Notes: generated by a model from the letters alone, not told the origin. Numbered from the stretch's first letter, positions 1-9,362 are shown. The stretch is DNA of 19,950 nt from Sphaerosporella brunnea (GCA_008704415.1 VXIS01000533.1:1-19950); one strand, 5' to 3'. Numbers and translations are program-made.

Positions 1-186
1 CTCCAGCTCCACCTCCAGGTTGGGTGGGGGTTCGCAGGCCAAGAGTTGCTGTGCCATATGGGCGAAGTCGATCAAACGTTGATCGCGCTCTTCTGGCGGG
101 AAGCCTTCTTCCGGGGGCGCCTGGGCGCCAGTTTTGATGGCTGCCCAGAGCTCCTGAGGGATTCGGAGGTTGTGGTAGGCGGCCAT
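1..186 (-). CDS. Unknown protein, N-terminal 62 codons, open at the left edge
   Basis: The reverse strand is open from an ATG at 186-184 to base 1, exactly 62 codons with no stop, so the 3' end lies outside the window. The start context (caacaccATGG, with A at -3 and G at +4) is a good eukaryotic initiation site. The protein begins MAAYHNLRIPQELWAAIKTG and continues with an acidic, proline-rich stretch (GAQAPPEEGFPPEERDQ) and a helical segment (RLIDFAHMAQQLLACEPPP). I recognise no family. Codon choice is rich in C/G third positions, and the DNA just upstream on this strand is C/T-rich, as in many fungal promoters. The opposite strand carries a 63-codon ORF (46-237), which I take as a shadow. 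Calling this a gene is inference from the open frame and start context. Confidence 0.5.
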   Translation of the reverse strand, partial: MAAYHNLRIPQELWAAIKTGAQAPPEEGFPPEERDQRLIDFAHMAQQLLACEPPPNLEVELE

Positions 187-783
187 GGTGTTGCAAGAGG
201 AGTGGGGGGGTGGCGATGTGACAGACAGAGCGAGTAGGTTAGGCTTTGGGTGACTGAACCTAGTGTAACGGAGAGGGTCGGGAACAGGCTGGAGGGGCCC
301 AAGGTACTCGCGTACAGAGGGTTATCGAACAGGTTCAGGAACGAGGGGCCGGGACATGATCCGGAGGCAGGACGAGAGGTGCGACGAGCACGGTCAGGGT
401 TCAGATTGGAACGAAGGTACTCAGCTTGACATACAAAGGTTCAGTAAAGAGGAAAGGGAAAACAAACAACAAGGCGGAAGCGAAGGCCCCTTATAGCAAT
501 CACGTGACTGCGGTGCGCCGCGCCACGTGGTAGCCGAATATAACCTCGGCTCGGAGCCACCCCACCGAGTCTCCCTACAGAGCCTCATCACGACACCACA
601 AACAACCCCCACTTCCGAACCTCACCACGTGACAACCATTAACGGGGGGGTAAATTTGAGAACAGCAAATGAATCAGCATCCTTTGAAGCCTTAGATCTG
701 AGAGTTCCAGCCGATTTCATTGAGAGTAAAAGCCGGTAGCTTAGTCGGAAAACTCCATCCAAACTCGCGCCGTGACAGCATAA
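187..783. promoter_or_regulatory. Upstream region with three CACGTG boxes
   Basis: No convincing gene lies here. CACGTG palindromes occur at 501-506, 524-529 and 626-631 (contexts atCACGTGac, gcCACGTGgt, acCACGTGac), three within 131 bases. They sit about 315-445 bases upstream of the ATG at 186 on the reverse strand. In fungi this hexamer is the core site of bHLH factors of the Cbf1/Pho4 type. That these boxes control the left-edge gene is inference. Confidence 0.35.
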
Positions 784-1113
784 ATGGCGAGGTTTCACTT
801 GTTTTTGTTTCTTTTCTTCTTTTCTTCTTTACAGAACGTCTTGTATACTAGCGAACCTAGTAACCTTGAACCACCTTGTCCTGTCTCGTTTTCTTCTGGC
901 TCTTGTCCTTGTCCTCCTGCCTCCGGTCCTTGCCTCGAAAGCTACGTACCTGGGATGTCTCCTCGCGCCTGTCCCGTTACACGTAGTCTGGCCTTGGGCT
1001 TGGAATCCTACAGCGCAGCATGTCGTGGAGTTTCTGGAACATCTCCTCTGCGGTTGGCCTTGTGTGCAGGAATTTGTCCTTGTTGGCATCGTCGAAGAAC
1101 CAAAATACACTGA
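784..1113 (+). other. Small ORF with a signal-peptide-like start and many cysteines, doubtful
   Basis: A 109-codon ORF starts at ATG 784. Its first residues (MARFHLFLFLFFFSSLQN) have the short basic start and hydrophobic core of a secretion signal. The remainder carries about ten cysteines (PPCPV, GSCPCPP, GPCLE, RACPV, AACRG, LCAGICPC), as small secreted fungal proteins often do. Against it: the hydrophobic stretch is only the translation of a T/C-rich tract (about 796-833), and the 3' part from 977 overlaps antisense to the better supported F-box/ankyrin pseudogene. The tract ends in TTTACAG and could equally be a 3' splice site. Low confidence as a gene. Confidence 0.12.
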
Positions 1114-2297
1114 GGCGTTGCCGCTTACGAGCGCGGCCATCCAGGCGTTCCCCAAGAACACGCGTGGTGCTCCATAAAGGAGTGTTGATAAGTGGGCGCC
1201 GGTGAAGCCATCGCACGATAGGTACCTGGCAACAGCCGTAAGCTCGGCCGAACCCCAATGGGCGATCGGGATCCACCTCAACATGACGCAGAGGACGCTG
1301 ACTGGGAGAACCACATTCGTTTCGGCCAGGTTTCGCAACATGTGCTCCTGGTGGTGCAAAATCGCTGGCACATCGACAGTTGGGTACGGTTCAAGTATCT
1401 GCAACACTTGGAGCACGTCATCGCTTCTGTGTAAAGGTACAAGTCTCCTTCGCCCTGAACTGCGAGATGGAACGGGGAATTTTCCCAAAGGTCTGAGGGG
1501 TATGCACATGTGCCTGCGATGATTTCGCGCAGCGCGTCCGGTTGATGGTTCCTGTACCATTCGAGTAGCGCAGATACAACCTTGGGCTGCGCGTACATTG
1601 CGGCATAATGTAAAGGTGTGGGGTATTTGCCCAATAGGTCTGTCGTCCACTGTTGCCGATGCGCACCTACCCCGTGCTGTGATGTGGTAGCGATGATGGT
1701 ACCAATCATATGCAACACCAACCCTCACACCTGCAAGTATCGATTTGCGGCAGCCACGTTCAGCATGCCGATATGGAATGCCTGGCTATCCGACTTGAAG
1801 ACCAGCGATGCAACCAGTCGATATCTCGTGTCCCTCTCGTCCGTGGGTCGAACACCGTAGAGCATAACAGGGTGTAAAGCGACTGCATCCAATAGACCAA
1901 GGACCAGGCCTACACGGAGTCTGGTTATATACGCCTGCGTCACCAACTGCTGTCTCTGCGCCACTGTCGGTGGGAGGTACCACGGGAGTAGTCTCTCGCT
2001 TGAACTGTCACCACACACCAGCGCCAGTGCCATGGCGGCGCTGTCGGACGGGAGCTGATAACAAGCAATGCTGAGATGCATCTCAGCAGGCAGCCGATAC
2101 AGAAGGCATAACCGTTTGTCGGGGCGTTCCTGCGACTGTGCAAGAGCGTGACCAAGCTCCTGCTGGCCGTCATCAGCGTAGTTCTTTGCATCGATTGAAG
2201 GGCCCTCCTCTTGAGGAATACGAAAAATGCCGTTTTCGCCGGCATTTTGGTCGTGGTTGGCTGAGTGATTGGGATCCATCGTGTGGTGTTCGAACAT
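977..2297 (-). pseudogene. F-box/ankyrin-repeat protein gene, frameshifted
   Basis: Starts at ATG 2297 (MFEHHTMDPNHSANHDQN), or the second ATG at 2279. After a hydrophilic N-terminus comes an F-box-like motif (about residues 69-95: LPAEMHLSIACYQLPSD then AAMALALVC). F-box proteins recruit substrates to SCF ubiquitin ligases; ankyrin repeats usually bind the substrate. Ankyrin signatures follow: AFHIGMLNVAAANRYLQ, TPLHYAAMYAQPKVVSALLE and SPFHLAVQGEGDLYLY. An in-frame TGA at 1727-1725 is removed if 1730-1677 is a 54-nt GT-AG intron. Two further breaks are not explained by introns. Near 1420-1435 coding similarity moves by one base into DDVLQVLQILEPYPTVDVPA. Near 1100-1150 it moves again into SVFWFFDDANKDKF and TAEEMFQKLHDML, ending at TAA 979-977. 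Two indels suggest a pseudogene; assembly errors are the alternative. Confidence 0.6.
1677..1730 (-). other. Putative 54-nt intron in the F-box/ankyrin gene
   Basis: On the reverse strand the segment begins GTGTGA and ends CACAG. It is 54 nt, a multiple of three, and contains the only stop (1727-1725) in the frame from 2297 to about 1430. Removal joins NRYLQ to HGVGAHRQQW, giving an ankyrin-like loop (ANRYLQHGVGA) that reads straight into the next repeat (TPLHYAAM). The donor is not the common GTRAGT form and I see no strong branch site, so read-through or a nonsense mutation remains possible. Confidence 0.45.
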
Positions 2298-2544
2298 ACT
2301 TTGTATGTTGCCGTGAACATTTTGAGTCTTTTATATACTGAAATTGTTGGTCATGTGATGGACATCCAGATTATTGCTATCCGTACCCTCGATGTTGTGG
2401 TGCATCAAGTTTTGTACCCTCGGGCAGGGCGGTCAATAGTCCGGCCGGCCGCGAGATCAAACGGGGCCCCACGGAGTCGGCCAGGTCGGGCCGGTAATGT
2501 GGCAAGGCTGACAGGATCGGGTACACGCAGGTCCACGCAGGTCA

Positions 2545-2853
2545 TCAGAGCCAAAAAGGTTTTTCTTATAAGTTCTACCACCCGCCGGCAAGCCTTTCTA
2601 ACAAAACACCCCAACAGCAGCTTAGTGAGACGGACGTGTCAAATTAGCAGCACAAATGAATTTTGAAACGTACTTCGTGCGGCCAAAATTTACAGTAATT
2701 CCCAAGCATTCTCTTGACTATGCTTTCCTGCTATAGATATGCACTGAAATCATTTGGATGGTGATAACGTTTGGTGGTCTGAAAGGAGTGCGCCGGGTGC
2801 GTACACGATGGCCGAAATTACCCGCCTGGCTGATGAGCCTATCCCGCACGTTG
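2545..2853 (+). repeat. Dispersed repeat, arm 1 (inverted relative to arm 2)
   Basis: Reading the plus strand here against the minus strand of 19546-19870 shows continuous but diverged similarity. Landmarks in order are GCAAGCCTT..TAACAAAA, GTCAAATTA, CTCTT.ACTATGCT, CATTTGGATGG.GATAACGT, TGGTGGTCTGAA.GG, GTGCGCC.GGTGCGT, TGGCCGAA and GATGAG.CTAT.CC.CACGTT. One shared reading frame gives WWSERSAPGAY here and WWSEWGAPGAF in the other copy, then AEITRLADEPIPHVV against AELAPMADETIPHVI, with conservative changes. The ancestor may therefore have been protein-coding; I do not recognise the family. Both copies carry stops or shifts in the wider frame. Confidence 0.6.
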
Positions 2854-2857
2854 TGGA

Positions 2858-3563
2858 TAGTCATGGAAACGAGCCGAGTCGGCTCGAGCAAAATGCTCGA
2901 GCATCAAGCCGACCCGAGCAGAGTTGTACCCACTGGGGAGCCGAACAGGCTCGATCCTGTTGCACCACGAGCCGAGTTTTAGCTCGACCTGTTGGGCTCT
3001 AGTCCAGGGCCTTTGGAAACACTCTAGAATCTGGATTCCGTTGGTGAGCCGAACGTACTAACTGCGGGTCGAGGTGAACAACAGAATGCTATCGAATTCC
3101 ATAGACGTGATAACCAAGAAGCGAAACCGTCTCCTTGAGCAATCCAGCAGTGCGGTTGTGCCGCTCAAAGTGGGCTCAATCAGAAAACCGTTGACGATTG
3201 GGAACCCTATGGTTTAGAGACCCAACCCGCGCAACCTGAAGATGCTGCCGCGGGCAACAGAGATGCACTGGCACCGGCAGAGGACGCGTGCCAGGCCTTA
3301 TGACAAGCGGAGGATCCGCGCGCGCCGCGATTCGGGTTAGAGTACTAGTATATCAGTACTAAATACATAGAGGCACCGAGAATCGGACCGTTTTTAACAT
3401 CCTCCTTGTCTGCCAGTTCGCGCATCGCAAATCGTATGGCCGCTCCAGCTTTCGCTCGAGCTTTACAGGCTCGACTCGGCTTGACGAGGCTCTGGCCTCT
3501 TCTAGCAGAGCCTGCTCGAGCGTACCCCTCGGCTCGACTCGAGTGGACTCGTTTCCATCACTA
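2858..3563. mobile_element. Foldback/hAT-like non-autonomous transposon
   Basis: The ends are inverted repeats: 2858-2873 reads TAGTCATGGAAACGAG and the reverse complement of 3548-3563 reads TAGTGATGGAAACGAG (15 of 16 identical). Inside each end is an array of GAGCCGAG/GCTCGAG words (2871-2998 and 3448-3550, opposite orientations). It includes a perfect hairpin at 2882-2902 (9-bp arms GCTCGAGCA, 3-base loop). TAGTG termini with subterminal GC-rich word arrays resemble hAT-type elements. The interior (about 3000-3440) has no transposase; the longest phrase from the ATG at 3098 is about 43 codons (MLSNSIDVITKKRNRLLEQ...). I find no clean 8-bp target duplication. A TA duplication (2858-2859 and 3562-3563) would instead suggest a Tc1/mariner-type MITE. 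Confidence 0.55.
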
Positions 3564-3569
3564 AGTATA

Positions 3570-5110
3570 GGCCATTGTCAGATCTCTTGCACGATATATT
3601 CGCTGCCTTTGCTTTCAGCGCAAATTCGCATGATCACCGGAGGGGTTAGGGCGGTTAGAGGGGAAGGCCTTGTGCCCGCTCATTCGATGTCAGTTGACCG
3701 AGAACTTCCAAGATATAAGAAAGGTTGTCGCGCAAGGCGGAGGATGCAGGAGATAGGATGATGGGCCATGGGAGCTCGGTATCTTTGTGCACCAAAAGAC
3801 CGTCATGCCTGGACTGGCGCACTGCGTGTGCAACTCACATATGACTCTTACGTTGAAATCAAACAAGAGGTGTTATGAGGCGATGGTGAACAGTCTTGAT
3901 GCCCATAGCCGGAGGCTATCAAAAAGCCAGCAAGAGGAACGAGCTGACATACTTGAGGCAGCAGCAGTTCACGAAGAGGGTTTCTACTATAAGTAGGAAG
4001 AATCCGCTCTTGGATCTCTCTCGTTTCCCCAACACGAACCATCAGAACATCCACCTTGAGAGAGAAAGATCGCACAATGCTGTTGTTTCGCTGTCTTTAG
4101 GTTATTGCACCACACTTCAGCAGATAGATCCTCGTTACATCTCACAACCCTAAAATGACGGTCCTTGAACGTAAACAGCTTCTTTCAATCCGCCGCATGG
4201 GGCTGTTTCACAAAGGGATCGAATTTACGGTTAACTGTCCAGCTATAAAGGGTTCTTTCATGTATTGATGTCTTTGCTTCCGGAACCATGCGCGCTCTCA
4301 TAAGCACAAAAACAGAAGACTCAGGTTGGTGGGAAATACGGTGTGAGGTCGTTTTGGCGGTATTTCATGGCAAACCTGCTAACCTCTGTGGGTAGTGATA
4401 AAAGCAGGCGCCTGGAGGTGTCAGGACACAAGAAAACTGATAACCATCAGCATCTATAGCATTGTCCCTTATGTTTTCTGCCTCCCAAGTGCAATGACAT
4501 CCGGCGCTGCGTCCCTCTATTGAATACACGGCGCCATATCACAAAAGGCGCGCTTTTCTTGTTTGAAGAGCGTGCTTTCTTATGGATGCGATATCGAGCG
4601 GCGACGTGGTGGAGCTCATCTCAGTCTTGGGTGGTTGATACAGCGGCGGAAACCACATTGTCACGAGAGTAAGGCGTTGGGTGTAAGATGGTCGTGGCGA
4701 GAGCCTGGTGGTACTGTATGCTTTTTGACAATAGGGCCGCTCAGACGGGCGTTTTTGACTTGGATATCCGAATTTTCAACCGGCTGTTTATCGATGTCTG
4801 TAAGCCATTTCACGCCGAAACTGGCCTTAAATCCAGAAACGGCCCTAATGTCGGGCTACAATCGGTTTCCCCGGTATTTTTGAAAGTCGATTCTCTGGCG
4901 CAGCTGCATGTCCGTCGTGCGCCGCTTGGGCTTCCTCCACCTCAACTTCGAACTTGACGTCAGTTCCCACATAGAGCGAGGTTGACCAGTTATACCCTGC
5001 TGCGCGACCAGATATTCCATGCAGCCATAGGGATCGCAGCTGTTGAATCGCTCAGGAGTTCGCAATTTGCGGTTCCGCAGTCTTCGGTGCCGTTGGCATC
5101 CGGTCGGTGA
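3570..5110. other. Region without a recognisable gene
   Basis: Only short ORFs occur. The more protein-like are 3787-3996 (+, 69 codons, with a helical stretch RRLSKSQQEERADILEAAA) and an ATG at 4154 (+) with A at -3 opening 38 codons (MTVLERKQLLSIRRMGLFHK...). Between about 4590 and 4910, fragments in different frames (GDVVELISVLGG; RIFNRLFIDVCKPF) could be the eroded N-terminal part of the downstream FunK1 pseudogene, but I cannot show this. None has a recognisable domain. Confidence 0.3.
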
Positions 5111-6723
5111 TGCGGAGACGACGACGACATCATCGACGACATCACGCGCCGCGCCTGCGCCTGCACGTTTTTCGCCACGGGCTTTGTCGATCAACTAGCG
5201 CTGACGCGAGAGCTGAAGCTGCTGCTTGGTCCGATTGAGGCCGCCTTCCAATTGCTGTTCACCACGAAATTCTTCGCCCTGCTCTCGGACCTGACGGACC
5301 CGTCCAAGGCGCCATGGCGTTCCCACTTTGTTCGCATGTGGTTTGGAGACTGCTATGAACGCTTGTCGTCATCGTATCCTTTTCCGCACCGTTGGCGAAG
5401 TTCCGGCAACCGTGCGCTTATACATGACAAAACCGATCGCAAAATCGACCTATTCGTGTACGAGGATGCCACCGATGACCATGCCGACATGGCTGACGAC
5501 GACGAGCGAGTCGTAATCCAGCTGTCTAGCTATTCCTACGAGACTTTTGTTGCCCAGCCCAGCCGGCGATTCGTCAACGCGTTTTCGGTGGTCAACTCAG
5601 AGATGCGATGTTGGATTTCTCACGCGCTGGAGGCGTCGCGTCCTGCCGCTTTCGACGCGTATTTTTCGGCTATATGACCAAGAATTCGTACCCGCTCTGT
5701 GGGCCCTGTACGGAGGTCGCTATCGGGAACACAGACGGCCTCTGCTTCAAGCTCGCCACCGAGCCCATTTTCGGCACCAAAGGGATAGTCAGCCGTTCCA
5801 CCACGTGTTGGCCTTTCGGTATCGATGGCTCAGACAGCGACAGCAGCTCCACGTCGAAGCCTCCTGCGCAACTCCGCCTCCATCGCCGCCTCTGCCTCCG
5901 CCGCTGCTGAACCATTGCCATCAATTCCCAAAGTAACCCTCACTGTGTGAGCAGCCTCTGGTCGAACATCGCCGCCCCAATGCCCGCCGACACCCATCGC
6001 AGCTACGAATACGTCCCCATCGACCGCACAAAGGCACGCACCAAAATTCCCAACTGCCTCCACCACAGGATAATCCTGGAGCGCGGCAGCAGCGTAATCT
6101 GTGATGCCAATTTCACATCGGGACATCATCTCCTGCTCTGCCTCCGTGACGCCGGCCGCGGTCATGGCGAGTTGCTGACAAAGGCCGGTATCCTCTACCG
6201 AGATATCAGCTGCAACAATATTGTCCTTGCCGCGGCAACGCGTGAGGACGGGTATTCGGCGTCCTTGATTGACCTTGAGCCGTGCCCACTGTCGAAGCAC
6301 AAGAAATCGAAGAAAAAACACCCCCATCCCCCACCCCCCGCAACCCAGGCCCCACGCGTATGCGCACCTTTATATTCATGAGCATCGACACGCTGCTGGC
6401 ACAGCCAGGGTTCGTGCGACGACCTGCAGAGCTTCTTCTGACTTCTGGTGGCCGTGTCGTTGAGGGCGGTGCTGTGGCCGGCCGGCACCTTGGTTGACCG
6501 CGGGTGGGTCAATAGGCAGGATGTTAGGACAGAGTTATCCGAGAAGGTTATCGGCGTGCTCTGGGAGGGGGCGCAGATGCCACGGAGGAGTTGTAGAGTC
6601 AGGACAAAGGATATGGCCGCTGTGGGAGTTTTGGTTAGAATGTTTTGGTTGCCATGTTGTTTTTTGCGACCTCATTTTTTGGAATTGGACGACCAGCGGC
6701 AATGGCGGATGTGTATTTTGTAA
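5111..6723 (+). pseudogene. FunK1-type protein kinase pseudogene
   Basis: FunK1 kinases are a fungus-specific kinase-like family with an HRDIS catalytic loop. The N-terminal part is open in one frame from 5111 to about 5600 (FVDQLALTRELKLLLGP; DRKIDLFVYED, the usual pre-kinase DRK.DL motif). At about 5600 it shifts to a second frame, where MLDFSRAGGVA and RVFFGYMTKN match the region before the glycine loop (IFGTKGIVSRST). That frame carries the C-lobe: HHRIILERG, CLRDAGRGHGELLTKAGIL, catalytic loop YRDISCNNIVL (about 6199-6231) and a metal-binding-like LIDLE (about 6271-6285). After A- and C-runs near 6310-6345 a third frame gives RTFIFMSIDTLLAQPGF, then the second frame returns with CDDLQSFF. 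In-frame TGA codons sit at 5908 and 6439, the latter inside the normally conserved DLQSFF core. HRD has become YRD. The 3' limit is uncertain. Confidence 0.72.
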
Positions 6724-8160
6724 TTGCATAATCAACCGGGGATATGATATCATAGCCGCTGATCCAGGAATAGTCCATGATTGCCCAACATAGGACACGT
6801 CAATATCCCAACGAATAACCCACAGTCCATCGGTCGATACCTGTCCCTGGCCGGTCAACCAATGGGGAGTCCCCCCATTCGCATCGCAAAATCGTGGAAA
6901 CATCGCATTCCGGTCGCCGACGAGAGAAATGGCAAGGGTTTCCTGCGAAACCGTTCTGCGGTCGGTGTCCCCCACAACGTGCTGCCCTCAACTGTGCCCA
7001 GACCCTGGCACGCGCGCAGCCTGCCCTCCCTGCGCTGGCTGTCGTCCCAGCTGGCCCGCAGATACTGCTGCATCCCAGCTGGCCGCTGACCGCGGCGATC
7101 CTCCTGTGGCACCGCGGCCCCATCACTTCAGTGCGTCTCCGCCGCTTCCTCGCCCCGCTGTCCGTCCTGCACTTGCAGTACCCCGCGACGTTCGTTGTGG
7201 TGGCCCGGCCGATGGGCGATGTCCCCAGCGTGGCCGTTATAGAAGTTGGAAACCAAGTAGCTGGCGTGCGGCAGGTGTTCCTCTTGCGCATTGAGTCTGC
7301 GGAGGAATCACCATCGCCGAGTCTGGCAACCAGCAGATTCGGGGTACGTTCTTTGATGCTGCAGCCGAGTCGGCGGACATCGTGGATGCGAGGTATCTTC
7401 TTTGGAGCAGCAGGCACACGGGTGGTGCACGATTGTACCTCAGCGCCGCCGTCTCGTCGTCGCGCACGGCGTGACCTGTTCACGGCATCGCTGTCCGCAT
7501 CTTCAAGAATCTTTTATAGTCTGTAAAGTCCAAAACTGACCACTTAGACTGGTCATACCGAGACTGTCGAGCTCTGGCTCTTCTCCGCTCAAGGCGTCAC
7601 GACCGTCATCGTCTCCATCGTTGCGGATACATAAACAGGGCTCCCACCAACCGGCGATTTACCTTATCCCTTCTCCTTTTCAGCTGTCATCAGCTTCGCC
7701 GTGTCGCATTAAACGTCTTCGATGTGCAGACCGGGTGTCAGTGGGGCATGTTTCGGTCTCGTGGACGCTGCTGTTGGGGATTTCCTTTTTCCATCTGCTA
7801 GAGGGTCGCGATCACTGCAGTGCTGGTGTTTCGGGGCAGTGCAGTCATTGCGTGGTTAACGGGTGACCGCACGGTGTACGCCCGTTTAAATGCACTTGCA
7901 AGTCCAACTCACCACTGCCTCAGAAGCGGCCCAGTGCGGTACGGTTTCTGTGAGGGTTTTCCGCAGCTCGTGTTCCCAATAGCCGACCGATAACCGCGCG
8001 CCTGCCAAAAACAGCGGTAGCTGAGGGTTAGGGGCATGCAAACGGTCAGAGTGACATGCAGTGAAGCTACTGCAGAGCAACAGCTACCGCAGCTCACAGC
8101 CCTGGGAGTCCGCGACGCTCTGCTGGTGGAGCCGCCCCACGCAGGGAGCCTGGTGAGCTG
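6724..8160. other. GC-rich stretch with long but unassigned ORFs
   Basis: Both strands are open for long distances: 6894-7526 (+, 210 codons) and 6800-7483 (-, 227 codons). Both begin at GTG and lack an early ATG. Overlapping long ORFs on both strands are expected in GC-rich DNA. The plus frame has some protein-like phrases (FVVVARPMGDVPSVAVIEVG; VRQVFLLRIESA). After stops at about 7524 and 7545 the same frame continues with ETVELWLFSAQGVTTVIV up to 7631. It could be a decayed gene, but I recognise no family. From 7632 to 8160 I see nothing of note. Confidence 0.2.
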
Positions 8161-8276
8161 GCTATCGAGAACACCTGGCGACAAGCAACGATGGTTTCCT
8201 TTTCGGCGGGCAGTTCTCAGCCAACCGCCGAAATCTTGGCGCGAGCAGAACCCTTGCCGTCTCACGGCTATCGGTG

Positions 8277-8870
8277 AATTCGACGAACAGCAAACTCGAA
8301 CCAGGCGTCTCCCGGTTACTGGCGACTTCTGGGCTGAGCTTGACCACGCGCCCGGCGCATGAAGAGGTTGAGGAATTCGCCAACATTACATCTACCGCGA
8401 CGACGAAACCGCTGCCTTGGATCATCTTAGGGGCGATCAAAGACGCATGCGGAATCAAAAGTGGGACCAAGATGTGGAGCAGGCCCCACAGTAGGACCCT
8501 GAGCCTAGGGGTAGCGAAGATTCTGTTTTACCTATATGTCATGGCCGCAAGCGGCCGAATACATTATGATTGGAACAAACAAAGAAGTGAAGTGCAGCCC
8601 AATTTGCCGGCACCAGGTTGCCACGGGCATCGCTCAATTCGACGAACAGCAAACTCCTGCCATGCGTGTGCCGGTTGGCGAGTTCGGGGCTGTGCCCCAA
8701 GGAAGTTGAGCACACGCCCTTTCAACTACATTTCCCACGACTACGAAACCGCGTCGTCTGATCATCTTGGCGGAGATGACAGACGCGTGCAGGAGGAAAA
8801 GTCGGACAAAGAAGTGAAGTGCAACACAATTCGCGCGGATATCGTCGCGAGTCATGGAGATCTCTGAATT
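8277..8870. repeat. Imperfect direct duplication with a truncated third unit
   Basis: Unit 1 starts at 8277 and unit 2 at 8636, both with AATTCGACGAACAGCAAACTC. A third start (AATTCGACGATGCACAGC) lies at 8867. Units 1 and 2 share further landmarks: ACGAAACCGC, GATCATCTT.GG and GACGC.TGC, and an ending ACAAAGAAGTGAAGTGCA at about 8576 and 8805. Unit 1 is longer by about 110 bases (roughly 8468-8577), absent from unit 2. On the reverse strand both units read a similar peptide: PHASLIAPKMIQGSGFVV in unit 1, LHASVISAKMIRRRGFVV in unit 2. That suggests the duplicated DNA once coded on the minus strand; the frames there are 8162-8497 and 8634-8936. The family is unknown. Confidence 0.55.
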
Positions 8871-8989
8871 CGACGATGCACAGCCCCGGCTAGCAACATG
8901 CCAGCCACACACGCACGGTGCATTAAGGGCTGTCATAAGATGTCGTGGTTGGTAAAGGGACTGCAGTTTCTTTTAGGACCGCCTGAGTT

Positions 8990-9362
8990 AAGGTGCACGT
9001 ACCGTCTGATACACCGGCGTTTCATACGTTCTCCTACGCCTGTAGCCAGATCGGTTTCGAATTCCTGCTCCGGAGTAGCCTTGCCAAGCGGTACCAGCGG
9101 CTTTGCACAGTGCCGCAGTTGCCTTCAGGTTGCTCTGGTATTCGGCGATGCTGTCGTAATCCATTCGCCGCGAACGAACGGAATGCGTACCTGACGCAGA
9201 TGAAGAATAATCAGGAGAAGGTGATTATGCACATCCGGAACCAGGGTCGGCAGATAAAGCTGGGGCTCCGGAAGGAGCTGGCGGCTGCAGAGGGGTTTTT
9301 TCCTGATGGGGGTGCAGGAGAAGGAAGACCTGGCGGAGGAGGAGGAGCAGCGTCGTGAGGCA
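8990..9362 (+). pseudogene. Possible coding relic with a helical basic segment
   Basis: The frame 8993-9358 (121 codons, no ATG at its 5' end) ends with a charged, helix-prone segment (ERNAYLTQMKNNQEKVIMHI, then RNQGRQIKLGLRKELAAAEG). At the T-run near 9294-9302 the adjacent frame continues with VQEKEDLAEEEEQRREADI and a stop. A one-base slip in that homopolymer would join two halves of a coiled-coil-like tail. No family recognised; weak evidence. Confidence 0.2.

Noticed and set aside
1108..1150. 19-nt GTAAGC...CTCAG segment on the minus strand as a micro-intron repairing the second frameshift
   Set aside because: It is far below fungal intron size, and removing it leads to the wrong frame for the downstream FWFFDDANKDKF coding signal.
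829..1728. 299-codon minus-strand ORF as one intact protein
   Set aside because: Only its middle (DDVLQVLQ to about GNAWMAALV) looks like the ankyrin protein; the ends are out of frame with better coding signal in neighbouring frames.
5830..6327. 165-codon minus-strand ORF
   Set aside because: It is antisense to the FunK1 kinase core, whose motifs are far more specific.
6800..7526. Overlapping 227-codon (minus) and 210-codon (plus) ORFs as genes
   Set aside because: Both start at GTG, have no early ATG, show no domain and lie in GC-rich DNA where stops are rare on both strands.
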